A DNA stretch of 64,000 nt from Beijerinckia mobilis (lineage in GTDB: Bacteria > Pseudomonadota > Alphaproteobacteria > Rhizobiales > Beijerinckiaceae), in NCBI RefSeq assembly GCF_000745425.1, contig NZ_JQJH01000005.1, positions 124,001-188,000 on the forward strand. Direction: 5' to 3'. This document shows positions 28,170 to 37,097 of the stretch, piece after piece; position 1 is the stretch's first letter, and each line of letters begins with the position of its first letter. A model generated the notes under the pieces. The model saw only the letters and a list, made by a program, of their open reading frames with translations, was not told where the DNA came from and did not search any database. The translations under genes were made by a program, and so were the position numbers.

Positions 28170-28706
28170 TCAGGTGGTCGGCGGGGTCGAGGCGTCGCCG
28201 GATTTCGGCATAGGCGCGTCCGCCGGCAGGCCGCGGACTTCCGGATAGGCGGCATTGCACATGATGCCGCAGATGCGCGAGAGAACTGCGACGAAAGCTT
28301 CCGCCACCTGGCCGTTGAAGATTTCGTCCCCCAATTGCTTATGGAATGTCCACAGCAATGCTTTCACGAATGGCTGATAATGCTCGAGCTTGACACCCGC
28401 CTTCATGTGGACGACGCCAAGCTCCTGCATCGTGTTCAGCGTGTCGTGCAGACGGTTCATTGACCGCACGAGCAGGGTGAGCATATCGGGGAATTTCTGC
28501 TTGGTGCCTTCGAGATCCTTGAAGAGTTCCTGCGTATCGGGCGCGAGTTCGAACAGTTTCGGATAGAAGACATCGCCGAATGCCTGATTGGCGTCCCGCT
28601 TCTGCTTTTCATAGCGCTGAATGATGATCTCGCTATTGCCTTCCGGCCGGGGCGGCAGCAGGCGGATGATCGTTCGCTTGACGATTTCCACTTGTTCGTT
28701 GGTCAT
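28170..28706 (-). CDS. Single-domain bacterial globin
   Basis: 178-residue haem protein of the Vitreoscilla-haemoglobin/flavohaemoglobin globin type, without a reductase domain. Family features are FYPKLFELAPDTQELF (residues 48-63, B/C region), the proximal His H100 in VVHMKAGVKLEHYQPF (98-113) and the G/H-helix segment LLWTFHKQLGD. The N-terminus (about 40 residues) and the Pro/Thr-rich tail are extra. Likely roles are O2 or NO handling or redox sensing; the sequence does not say which. Haem supply would come from HemA at 58-59 kb. It is convergent with the oxidoreductase gene; no partner gene is adjacent. Confidence 0.85.
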   Translation of the reverse strand: MTNEQVEIVKRTIIRLLPPRPEGNSEIIIQRYEKQKRDANQAFGDVFYPKLFELAPDTQELFKDLEGTKQKFPDMLTLLVRSMNRLHDTLNTMQELGVVHMKAGVKLEHYQPFVKALLWTFHKQLGDEIFNGQVAEAFVAVLSRICGIMCNAAYPEVRGLPADAPMPKSGDASTPPTT

Positions 28707-29278
28707 CGAACCTATCCTCTTGTTACAGTGACGAGTTTCGCGAGGTCGAGAGCGACACAGGCTGCGATCGGCAACGGGTATTCTGGAATGGAAGGAAGCG
28801 CCAGACCCTTTTTCTCAAGTCCCGGGGCTTCTCCTTGTTGGCGTAAGGACAAGCAGTTTATATGCCTTGGCTGCTCTCTCCCGCAGGGTATCGCGCAGCC
28901 TGCAGCGTCTGTACCGGCCAAACGCGAGCCGTAGCAGAGCGCGCATATGTGGGCTTGCGCAAATGCGCGGCTTGCGGCATATGAACCGCTCACGAGGCTC
29001 GCTGCCCGTGGTGCGGCTTCGCCGTACCTGGTTGTGGCGGCGGCGTTGGGCGGGGCCTGTCCGGATCTTTCCGAGCGGCTTCACTTGGATAAAGAGTGTA
29101 TCGGACCGTCTTATTTGACCGTCCGAGCCTCAGGGATGCCTGGGTCACGAGGCGAAAGCGATCGTCTCGAGAGGCTGCGGGGACTTCTCCACCCAACCAT
29201 GAATTCATGAGGATCATGCGGGAAGCGCAGTGCTTCCACAGGGTCCTCCATTGCAAACGAAGACCCTGGATCGAAACG
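28707..29278. other. Intergenic before rpmJ
   Basis: No credible gene. Directly ahead of rpmJ are two small hairpins: GGAAGC/GCTTCC (29221-29237) and CAGGGTC/GACCCTG (29239-29268). They may be leader structure for rpmJ or a terminator remnant. A weaker hairpin with arms CGGAC and GTCCG lies near 29101-29125. Confidence 0.45.
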
Positions 29279-29404
29279 ATGAAAGTCCGTAATTCCCTCA
29301 AGTCGCTGCGCACGCGCCATCGCGACAATCGCCTCGTGCGCCGCAAGGGGCGCGTCTATATCATCAACAAGACCCAGAAGCGCTATAAGGCCCGCCAAGG
29401 CTAA
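29279..29404 (+). CDS. rpmJ: Ribosomal protein bL36
   Basis: 41-residue protein of the large ribosomal subunit. [20 protein letters not shown] and [21 protein letters not shown] match the alphaproteobacterial form that lacks the four zinc-binding Cys/His residues (C-minus type), so it does not need zinc. The frame is open 61 codons upstream, but ATG 29279 is fixed by the family. It stands alone, not in the spc ribosomal operon, as usual in this group. Confidence 0.97.
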   Translation: MKVRNSLKSLRTRHRDNRLVRRKGRVYIINKTQKRYKARQG

Positions 29405-29421
29405 CCTCCCATAGTGGAGGT
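29404..29421. terminator. Short hairpin after rpmJ
   Basis: ACCTCC, loop CATAGT, GGAGGT, starting at the rpmJ stop. It has a 6-bp stem and no U-tract, so it is only a weak terminator candidate. Confidence 0.4.
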
Positions 29422-29594
29422 AGCTTGCCGTTTGGTGCTGATTCCATGGCATAAGCCAGCTCGGCCTGCGAGCCCGGCTACCTGAAGCCGGAAAATCGCA
29501 AACGGAAGGCGGAACGAGCCCCTTTGTTTCCGAATTCACCTGGTGTGATTCGCCGCATTTTGACCTTGATGCGCGACTGGTCTACCTTGAGGCC

Positions 29595-30476
29595 ATGCAG
29601 AGGTTTTCTCCTTTTATGGGCTCGCATGCGGCGAATGGCGTCCCTCGTGTGATGACATTCGGATCCTTGTCTGCGTCCCGTTGGATGGCCGCTTTTACTT
29701 TTGCGGCTTTTCTTTCCTGTTCCGTGGCGTTTTGCGATTCCTATACGCCGCGCAATCCATCGCCTTTCGGTCCGGATTGGCGTGCGCAGGATGATTGGTC
29801 CTATCCGCGCGATCCGATGCAGGGCTGGCCATTCGGACAGGCTCCTGAAACCTATCCCCCGAATCGCTACCAGCGCCATTCCCACACGCCGGAGCCGCAT
29901 ATAGCGCCCCGGCATGAGGAAGCCAAACCCCGGCCGGATCCTGCTGAACGATTGAAAAAGGCTCTGGCACCGCCGCCAGATCCCAATGTTCAGCGTGAGC
30001 AGGCTCTGAAAAATCTGCAAGATCGGCTGCAGGCGGCGCAAGATGCGGATGAAGCCAAGGGGCTTGCAGGCCTCATTCAGGAAATCTGGCTCCGCTCACC
30101 CTCCCCGACGGCTAATCTGCTGATACGGCGCGCGGGCGCTGCGAGCTTGGCGAAGGATTTTTCCTCCGCCGAGGATATTCTCGACAGGCTGGTGTTGTTG
30201 CAGCCGAATTGGGCTGAGGCGCATAATCAGCGGGCCCAATTACGTTTTCTGACAGGCAATTTTCAGGGTGCGATGATCGACATCGATGAAACCCTGCGCC
30301 TTGAGCCGAGGCATTTCGGCGCGATGACGACAATGGGCCTTATTCTCGAACAGACCGGCTTTGAAGCGCAGGCATTGACCATCTTTCGCAAAAGCTTGAC
30401 CGTTTATCCGCATCAGCCTGCCGTCGAAGCTCTCGTCAAGAAGCTCACTCTGGCGGTCGAGGGCCGCGATATTTAG
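29595..30476 (+). CDS. Exported tetratricopeptide repeat protein
   Basis: 293 residues. A hydrophobic segment (MAAFTFAAFLSCSVAF, about 31-46) is a signal peptide; a start at ATG 29652 would give a shorter n-region, but ATG 29595 is preceded by GAGG. A Pro/Arg-rich, disordered-looking region (about 50-125) follows. Residues 130-285 form about four TPR-like helix pairs: AGAASLAKDFSSAEDILDRL, AEAHNQRAQLRFLTGNFQGA, FGAMTTMGLILEQTGFEAQA. These are protein-interaction scaffolds, here probably in the periplasm. The specific partner is unknown. The gene is convergent with the broken Bcr/CflA gene. Confidence 0.85.
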   Translation: MQRFSPFMGSHAANGVPRVMTFGSLSASRWMAAFTFAAFLSCSVAFCDSYTPRNPSPFGPDWRAQDDWSYPRDPMQGWPFGQAPETYPPNRYQRHSHTPEPHIAPRHEEAKPRPDPAERLKKALAPPPDPNVQREQALKNLQDRLQAAQDADEAKGLAGLIQEIWLRSPSPTANLLIRRAGAASLAKDFSSAEDILDRLVLLQPNWAEAHNQRAQLRFLTGNFQGAMIDIDETLRLEPRHFGAMTTMGLILEQTGFEAQALTIFRKSLTVYPHQPAVEALVKKLTLAVEGRDI

Positions 30477-30544
30477 AGATTTACAGCGTTCAGAGAAAGT
30501 TGTGTGGAAGCGCTGCACAATCGCTCGTGGCGAGATCCCGGCTC

Positions 30545-31768
30545 TCAGGGCTGCGCATTGCGAAACAGACGCGCGCTGGCAAACCACAGGCTGGCGGAAG
30601 CGAGGCCGCAACCGGCGATGGCCAGAACCAGCGGATAGGCGGACTCGTTCTGGCAGGCAGCGATAAGCGAACTCGCAATAAAGGCAAGGCCGAACTGGAA
30701 CACGCCGATCAGTGACGAGCCGCTGCCGCCATGGGCGCCGCTTGCGGCCATGGCGATGGCGGCGCTGTTGGCGCCGATGAAACCGAGCGTGCCGATGGCG
30801 AACCACAACGCGATCAGAATGCCCGGCAGAGAATGGAAGGAGACCATGAGTACGGCGGCGAGGCCGGCGATAACATTGACGATCAATGCCGAGCCGAGCA
30901 CGGTTTGCGGGCTTTTACGGTGCAGCGCCATGCGATTGCTCTGGCCGGCAAGGATCAGCGCCAGGGCCACGCAACCGAAAATCCAGCCGTAAGTCTGCGC
31001 GCTGACATGGAAGAGGGTGATGAAGACGAAGGGCGAGCCGGTTATGAAGGCGAACATCGAAGCCTGCGCCAGCCCTCCGGCAACGACCGGCACGCCAAAG
31101 GCCGGGTTGCGCAACAGATCGACCCAGATCCGCAGGATCGCGAAAAGATTGGATTTGTGCCTGTCTTCCGGGGCGAGGGTTTTGGGGACGAACAGCAAGA
31201 ACAAAGTGCCGCAGATGAGGCCGAAGCCGAGCATGATGAGGAAGATCACCTGCCAGCTGGCATGGGAGACGACGAAGCCGCCGAGGACCGGCGCCAGCAT
31301 CGGCACCAGGGTCATGATCATGATGAGAAGCGAGAGTGTCCGCGCGGCTTCCCGTGGCGCATAGAGATCCCTCACGATGGCGCGCCCGATGATCATGCCG
31401 GCGCTGCCGCCGATAGCCTGAAAGAAACGCAGAACTGTGAAGGTGTGAAGATCCGGCGCGAAGAGGCAGCCGGCCGTCGCTACGACATAGATGGATACGC
31501 CCGCGAGCAAGGGTCGGCGCCGGCCATAGCGATCGGCCAATGGTCCATAAACACCCTAACCTAAGGCAAGGCCGAGAAAAAACACCGAAAGCGTGATTTC
31601 GATGGCACTATCGGCGACGCCGAAACGGTCCGCCATCACATGGAAGGCTGGCAGATACATATCTGTGGCCATCGGTGGAAAGCCGGCAAGGAGCGCCAGC
31701 ACCACGATGAGAAGAAAGGGCGGAATTTTTTTCGCAGGTTTTGGCGCGGTCACAATCATGTCTGTCAC
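30545..31768 (-). pseudogene. Bcr/CflA-type MFS drug efflux gene with an in-frame amber codon
   Basis: The product is a 12-TM major facilitator of the Bcr/CflA group (407 codons in all, a normal length). The first 70 codons (IPPFLLIVVLALLAGFPPMA, DMYLPAFHVMADRFG) end in GLALG followed by TAG at 31558-31556. The same frame then continues GVYGPLADRYGRRRPLLAGV to the end. Homologues have Gln at this point (GLALGQLVYGPL), so CAG to TAG is the simplest change. No frameshift is involved and the remainder is intact, which indicates recent loss, readthrough/suppression, or a sequencing error. A TTG a few codons downstream could restart, but it would lose the first two helices. Confidence 0.85.
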
Positions 31769-32775
31769 TGATGGCGGAGGGGCAGCGGGTCATCGCAATT
31801 GCCGAGGAGGCTGATGAGCGAACTATGCCCATGACGAAGGGGTGCGGATTGCCCTGAATCCTAAGGGCCGTGGTGGCTTCACGCCAGCCAGAGCCGCGCC
31901 ATGACTTTGTCTCTCACCTGATCGTGAAAGTCCGGCCCGGGAATCTCATTCCTTTGCCCGAGGATCGCGCCGGTCAACGAAAGGCTTCCGTCTCGCTTGG
32001 CCCTGCCTGCGGCTGACACCAGGATCTCGCAGCCTCACAAACGGCATGCCGTCTGCCAGATTTGCGGCATGATCGTTACCGATCTTGAAGGCGCTTCCTC
32101 CGATGGCTTGTCCCTTCGTGATTATCGTGACGATACCGATTGATGGTGTCGTCCTTGATTGTGGGTTCCTGTTTAGCCGATGGTCTCGAATTTCTTCCGT
32201 GCCGACCCGTCGCCTTGGGCTTCGGGCTGACGGGAAATGAGCCGGTGCCGGAAACAACGATGCTGCAATGGAAAAAGATTCAGGACAAGCAGTTTTTCCT
32301 GTCGGAATGATTTATGCGCTTGAACGTGCGGTTTGCGGAGCTACTGCCCTGGTTTGTGCAATGCCGGACCTTTGAAATGACATTCGCGGAAGTGCGCTGT
32401 CATTTCGGCGTCGAATCCTGTGTCTGAAAAGAGATGATGCCGTGAAGTGATTGCGGGATTATCCCAAGATCAAGCGCATTTCCGGCTGTATGCGTGCCAG
32501 GTCCGCCAAGCTTGACAAAGATGCTATCGTAACAAAACTCAATCACACATCTTTGGCCTTGAAACCGGATTTCTCGCCGAGACACGGTATGCCATCGCAC
32601 ATTCAACGGGGTGAGACTTCTTCACAGAGGACCAAAGCAGCCTGCTGCCCGGAGCGTTATGGCATTGGAGTCAAAATTATTGCCCTATTCAAAAGCATTT
32701 GACGTGGTTGCGGAATAGAAAGCGTCGCCCTTCCTTTGGTGGACCAGGCGACGCGTCTGTGCCGCGCTCCCGTCC
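31769..32775. other. About 1 kb with no credible gene
   Basis: Open frames exist on both strands (for example minus 31946-32257) but have no start signals or motifs. The base composition is mixed and less GC-rich between 32400 and 32700, consistent with a decayed region. One hairpin is listed separately. Confidence 0.5.
32374..32406. repeat. 9-bp inverted repeat
   Basis: GAAATGACA at 32374-32382 and TGTCATTTC at 32398-32406, 15-base loop. It lies in gene-free DNA. Function unknown. Confidence 0.6.
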
Positions 32776-33447
32776 TCAGGCGACGGATTCCAGAGCGTTC
32801 GTGGCGGGAATAGGGGTGGCGGTGATCCGGATGAGATTGGGCTCGGCATCGAGGGCGAGCGTCATACCGGCGCTTTTGGCGACGAGACCCGTATAATAGG
32901 CCTGAATTCCGTGAGCATCGACCGATCCCGATTCCGGCGTGCCCGCAAGCAGCGGAGGCACGTGATTGGCGAGACGGGCATTGGTGCCCTGCGCTTCGAT
33001 CTGGAGATGGGTCGCCGCCTCGCCCCCTTCTATGGTGACGGAAACGACGCCGCCGCGCGGCAGGGCGGTCATGCCGATGAGGCTGAGATTCAGGACGAGC
33101 TTTACCTTGTCCTTGGCCATCAACACACGGGGGACGTGCCAGTCGAGACTCGCCTTGCCGTCCGCGAAAAGACCGCGGACCACGCGTTCCGCATCCCCCG
33201 TATCGATCATGGCTCCCGCCGATCCGGCGGCGCCGAAAGCAAGCCGGCAGAATTGCAGGCGTGAAGAGGCTGTCTCAGCGCTTTTCTTGATCAATTCAAG
33301 AGCGAGTTCGCGCTGGCTTTCGTCCTTTTCTTCCTCGAGAACTTCGAGTCCGTTGACGATGGCGCCGACCGGGCTGATGACGTCATGGCAGACCCGCGAA
33401 CAGAGCAGGGCGGCGAGATCCATGGCATCGAGGGAGAATTGGGTCAT
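32776..33447 (-). CDS. chpT: Histidine phosphotransferase ChpT
   Basis: Cytoplasmic 223-residue phosphotransferase that relays phosphate from the hybrid kinase CckA to CtrA (and CpdR), controlling the alphaproteobacterial cell cycle. The phospho-accepting His is H21 in LLCSRVCHDVISPVGAIVNG, followed by the four-helix dimerisation region (EVLEEEKDESQRELALELIK). The C-terminal half is the degenerate ATPase-like domain of ChpT, with no ATP-binding motif. ATG 33447 is preceded by GGAAGA. The frame extends upstream to 33543 but that part is Arg/Pro-rich and not family-like. A doubled TTAACCAT motif lies about 120 bases upstream (see 33565). Confidence 0.9.
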   Translation of the reverse strand: MTQFSLDAMDLAALLCSRVCHDVISPVGAIVNGLEVLEEEKDESQRELALELIKKSAETASSRLQFCRLAFGAAGSAGAMIDTGDAERVVRGLFADGKASLDWHVPRVLMAKDKVKLVLNLSLIGMTALPRGGVVSVTIEGGEAATHLQIEAQGTNARLANHVPPLLAGTPESGSVDAHGIQAYYTGLVAKSAGMTLALDAEPNLIRITATPIPATNALESVA

Positions 33448-33564
33448 TCGTCTTCCATATTGAATGAGAGGCGCAGGCCGCGCGGATGAAGGCACGGACC
33501 GGCGCAAAAGACCGGCTGAAAAGGTCGGCTCTCCGCCCCGCAAGGCCGGAAACTTTGTCTGAGT

Positions 33565-33582
33565 ATGGTTAACAATGGTTAA
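33565..33582 (-). promoter_or_regulatory. Tandem CtrA-type half-sites upstream of chpT
   Basis: The minus strand reads TTAACCATTGTTAACCAT: two TTAACCAT octamers in direct orientation, 10 bases apart, about one helical turn. TTAACCAT is a described CtrA half-site motif; the classical full site is TTAA-N7-TTAAC. The position, about 120 bases ahead of chpT, suits a promoter element. Confidence 0.55.
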
Positions 33583-33961
33583 TAATTTGATTGCAAATCG
33601 CAGCGATGGTCGCTCTTTGAAGATCGTTCATTGGTTGTCGGGTGCAAATCAATCGCAGAGATGCAAGTGATTCCAAAGTTTTGGAACGCTGAAAGTCCTA
33701 ATCACTTCATTTTATCGCGGCAGCCTTGCCCCAATCTTGACAAAATTCACCATTTCAGGTGCTTCATCGCCGCTCGTGCCAGGGGCTGCAAATTGCCCGT
33801 CATCTCCTTATTTTTAAAGGGGATAAAGCAAGGCGTTCAGGCCTGCGGGGATAGCCGTAGCCTTCGTCTTTTCGTCCCATGGCCATATGTGGATAAAGAC
33901 TTTAATTTAAATTGGAATTCAGGAAGGAATCCGTCACGTTACGGATGCAAGGCCAGGGTCC
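33583..33961. other. Intergenic between chpT and cysQ
   Basis: AT-richer than the surroundings and probably contains both divergent promoters. No repeat or RNA is recognised. Confidence 0.4.
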
Positions 33962-34858
33962 ATGATGAATGCTGTGATCAACGCAAATTCCTCCCTCGCG
34001 CCAAATGGCCGTGCCCCGACAAGCCGGTTATCTCCACAGCAGCGCGACGCGATAGCGGAGATTTTCGGCGTCATCGTGCTGGAGGCTGCTGTCGAGGTCA
34101 TGCGGGTCTATTGCAGTGACCCTCATGCCCGGTGCAAGCCGGATCAGAGCCCCGTATGTGATGCCGATGAGAAGGCGGAAGCGATCATTCTCGCGCGCCT
34201 TGCCGATAAACTGCCGCAATTTTCTGTGGTGGCCGAAGAGGCCTGCGCCCGCGGCGAGCGCCCGCTTTGCGGCTCTTCCTTCATCCTTGTGGATCCGGTC
34301 GATGGCACCAAGGAGTTTTTGAGCCGCACCAATGAATTCACCATCAATATCGCGTTGATCGAGGCGGATGAGCCGGTCGTCGGCGTCGTCTATGCCCCGG
34401 CCATCGATCGGCTGTGGCTGGGCGGTGGCGAGGCATCGGTCTGCACCGTCGCTCCAGGCCAACCCCTCCCCGCGCGCGAGGCTCGCACGCATATTCATGT
34501 TCGCCCGGCGCCCGTCGAGGGGCTCACTGCTTTGGCCAGCCGCTCACATTCCAATGCTGAGACGGAAGAGTTTCTCGGCCATTTACCGGTTGTCGAACGC
34601 TATTCGGCGGGGTCTTCGCTCAAATTCTGCGCTGTCGCCGAGGGACGCGCCGATGTCTATCCCCGTTTCGGGCCCACCATGGAATGGGATACGGCGGCGG
34701 GCGATGCTATATTGCGGGCAGCCGGCGGTTTGGTGCTCGATCTCGACAATCATCCGCTCGCCTATGGCAAGGCGAAGGCGAATTACCGCAATACGTTTTT
34801 CATTGCCTGGGGCGATCATTCGATCATACCCGACAAGCCCATCGCTTCCCTCTCCTGA
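33962..34858 (+). CDS. cysQ: 3'(2'),5'-bisphosphate nucleotidase CysQ
   Basis: 298-residue Mg-dependent phosphatase of the inositol monophosphatase superfamily that removes 3'-phosphate from PAP/PAPS in sulfate assimilation. Metal-site motifs are VVAEE (residues 89-93), LVDPVDGTKEF (109-119) and WDTAAGDAI near 242-250; the GTKEF variant is the CysQ signature, as opposed to the GTxNF/Y of inositol phosphatases. SSLKFCAVAEGRADVYPRFG is also typical. About 25 extra N-terminal residues are present with ATG 33962; a later start is possible. No cys genes are adjacent. Confidence 0.93.
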   Translation: MMNAVINANSSLAPNGRAPTSRLSPQQRDAIAEIFGVIVLEAAVEVMRVYCSDPHARCKPDQSPVCDADEKAEAIILARLADKLPQFSVVAEEACARGERPLCGSSFILVDPVDGTKEFLSRTNEFTINIALIEADEPVVGVVYAPAIDRLWLGGGEASVCTVAPGQPLPAREARTHIHVRPAPVEGLTALASRSHSNAETEEFLGHLPVVERYSAGSSLKFCAVAEGRADVYPRFGPTMEWDTAAGDAILRAAGGLVLDLDNHPLAYGKAKANYRNTFFIAWGDHSIIPDKPIASLS

Positions 34859-35064
34859 GCAGGTGGGAACGGGCATCCGCTGGTAAGCCACCGCGTAGTG
34901 GTGGTACGCGAATCACCCCCGGATTTGCCACGCGAGTAGGCCATTCTAAGACTTCGTTAACCCCCTTGCTTCAAAGCTCGTCAGGATCCTCGAAGAGGGT
35001 CCAAATTTACGCACAGTTGCAAATTTAAGACTGCTGCAAATTGGCGCTGCTGACGGAGGGGCTG

Positions 35065-35679
35065 ATGCATTCGCGCAGGACTGTGACGCAAGGACTTCTC
35101 GGCATGGCGGGCCTTAGAATGGCAGGTCTTGCGGGAACCGGCCTGGGGTTTGGAGGCATATCAGGAGCGAGAGCCGCTCCCGAGCCCGAACGGCCCGAGG
35201 ATATTTCGACCGAGGAAGTGCTTGAAAGCGGCCACCGTTTCTTCGGCTCTCTCTCGCGCGGTCTCGCCAAAATCGTTGAAAGCGCGACGCGGCAATGGGG
35301 CCGCCCCAATGGCTATATTCTCGGTCAGGAAGCCAGCGGAGCCTTCATCGGCGGTCTGCGCTATGGCGAGGGTGTGATGTATACGCGCAACGCCGGTAAT
35401 CTGCGGGTCTATTGGCAGGGGCCGTCGCTCGGCTTCGATGCCGGGGCCGATGGCGATCGCACCATGATGCTGGTTTATAATCTGCCGGCGGCTCAAGCGA
35501 TTTATAACCGTTATGGCGGCGTGGCAGGTTCCGCCTATGCCATCGGCGGCTTCGGCATGACCGCGCTGATGATGGATGATGTTTACATCGTTCCGATCCG
35601 GGCGGGTATCGGCGCAAGGCTTGGCTTGAATATTTCCTATCTGAAGTTTACCCCGACCTCGACCTGGAATCCCTTCTGA
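35065..35679 (+). CDS. DUF1134 (EipA-like) envelope protein
   Basis: 204 residues from ATG 35065, which has a strong GGAGGGG site just upstream; the frame begins at TTG 35041. A signal sequence (LLGMAGLRMAGLAGTGLGFG, GISGARA) is followed by the DUF1134 domain: GRPNGYILGQEASGAFIGGL, RYGEGVMYTRNAG, YWQGPSLGFDAGADGDRTMM and YNRYGGVAGSAYAIGGFGMT. DUF1134 includes Brucella EipA, a periplasmic protein needed for envelope integrity. It is therefore expected in the periplasm. CtrA control is reported for that family; here only a single GTTAACCCCC (about 34957-34966) lies upstream. Confidence 0.9.
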   Translation: MHSRRTVTQGLLGMAGLRMAGLAGTGLGFGGISGARAAPEPERPEDISTEEVLESGHRFFGSLSRGLAKIVESATRQWGRPNGYILGQEASGAFIGGLRYGEGVMYTRNAGNLRVYWQGPSLGFDAGADGDRTMMLVYNLPAAQAIYNRYGGVAGSAYAIGGFGMTALMMDDVYIVPIRAGIGARLGLNISYLKFTPTSTWNPF

Positions 35680-36009
35680 CGCCAAAATCCGCGCGGCATG
35701 AAGCATCAGGATTTGGCGCCCGCGAAAACGGGGGAGGGGCGGCTCTCAGGCCGGACTGCATTGATCTAAAGGCCGTGGCCATGGGGACTTGGTATGCCAC
35801 CATTCCGAAGGAATAAGGCGGTATCCTCTTTCAAATCTCCGAAACAGAACGATTTGAAAGATCGGAACCTGGAAATCCTGCGGAATCCGGGTCTATGACA
35901 TCCCGATGGCGCGTCCTTGTGCGTTCTGGATTCATCCGGAAACGCTCCGCTCAAAAACAAGGGTATTTTCATTCAGGGGCAATCGCGAAGCGATTCAACA
36001 TGAACGGAA
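35680..36009. other. Intergenic after the DUF1134 gene
   Basis: No gene seen. Contains an 11-bp inverted repeat listed separately. Confidence 0.45.
35827..35861. repeat. 11-bp perfect inverted repeat
   Basis: TCTTTCAAATC at 35827-35837 and GATTTGAAAGA at 35851-35861, 13-base loop. It is AT-rich and without a U-tract, so an operator or weak terminator is equally possible. Confidence 0.55.
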
Positions 36010-36864
36010 ATGCTCCAGGCCCCGAGCGGCACGCCGTTATTCGTCCAATCTGTGGCAGGCTGCGTGATCGAACAGATAATGCTTTTCGGGCTTGGCTTCC
36101 TGATCGCGGGAATGCTGGCGCTGGCTTTTGTTCCGGTTTTCTGGCACCGGGCTCTGCGTTTGACGCGGGCGCGGCTCGAACGGCAATTGCCCCTGACGCC
36201 TGAGGAGATTCAGGCCGATCAGGATTTCCTCCGTGCCGAAGCGGCGCTCCAGCAGAGGCGGCTGGAACAGAAATGCGAGGCTGCCAATGAGGCGCATATC
36301 GGCGATATGGTGGAGATCGGCCGGCGCGAATGGCGCATCGGCCATCTCGTCACGGAACTCGACCAACAGAGCAGCCTCGCGCGCGAGCGTCTGAATGAGA
36401 TCAATCGACTGAGCGGTTTGCTGCAAGGATCCGAAACCGAAGCTGCGAGCCTCCTGCAGCGTTTCGAAGCGATCCGGTTTCTCTGCGAGGAACAGGCGAC
36501 GGCCCTGCAGAAACTGCAGGAGGAAAGGGATCAGTTCCTCCGCGAGAAGGAAGATAAATCACTGGCGCTCGTCAATTGCCTGAAGGCGCTTGCCGAATTG
36601 CATGAACGCCATCGCGCGCTGCTCCACCGCATGGAGGCCCAAGATGGAGGGCGGGCTGGAGGGCAGGGTGGTGGCGACAAAGCCCCACGCAGTTTCGAGG
36701 ATGATCTCGCCGAAGCGCGCGTCAGAGACGGCCGGCCGCCGAGCCAGGAAGCCATGCTGCTGCGTCAGGAAATCCGCAAGGTGGGAGCGGAAATGGTGGG
36801 TCTCATGCGCGAGGCCCATGAGGATGAGCGGAAACGCCCGGATCAGATGAAAACGAAGCGGTGA
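36010..36864 (+). CDS. Membrane-anchored coiled-coil protein, unknown
   Basis: 284 residues. One N-terminal transmembrane helix (MLFGLGFLIAGMLALAFVPV, about 24-43) is followed by WHRALRLTRARLERQLPLTP and a long Gln/Glu/Arg-rich coiled-coil region (about 60-205, for example EQATALQKLQEERDQFLREK). A Gly-rich linker and a charged C-terminus complete it. Similar one-helix coiled-coil proteins with an RRALRLTRRRIE-like stretch are common in Rhizobiales, without an assigned function. Start choice is open: ATG 36010 or a GTG or ATG 18-23 codons later, nearer the helix. Likely inner-membrane with a cytoplasmic coiled coil. Confidence 0.75.
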   Translation: MLQAPSGTPLFVQSVAGCVIEQIMLFGLGFLIAGMLALAFVPVFWHRALRLTRARLERQLPLTPEEIQADQDFLRAEAALQQRRLEQKCEAANEAHIGDMVEIGRREWRIGHLVTELDQQSSLARERLNEINRLSGLLQGSETEAASLLQRFEAIRFLCEEQATALQKLQEERDQFLREKEDKSLALVNCLKALAELHERHRALLHRMEAQDGGRAGGQGGGDKAPRSFEDDLAEARVRDGRPPSQEAMLLRQEIRKVGAEMVGLMREAHEDERKRPDQMKTKR

Positions 36865-37097
36865 AGGGGGCTGATCCCCGCGCAGATTTGCGGATGCGTT
36901 TGATAGGCCTGGTTTCATCGCGCTTCAAGACGATGAGACAGGCTGCGTGCCGTCCTGCCCGATGTTTCCCTTCAGTGAGTGCACCAAACCCGCGCTGTTG
37001 CTGGATCGCTCTGCGATGGCGGCTGCGGCCGTCCGCTCTTTCGCTTCCTCAGCCCATAGCGTATTGGCACAGAATCTTCCCCGGATGCGGCGCACTC

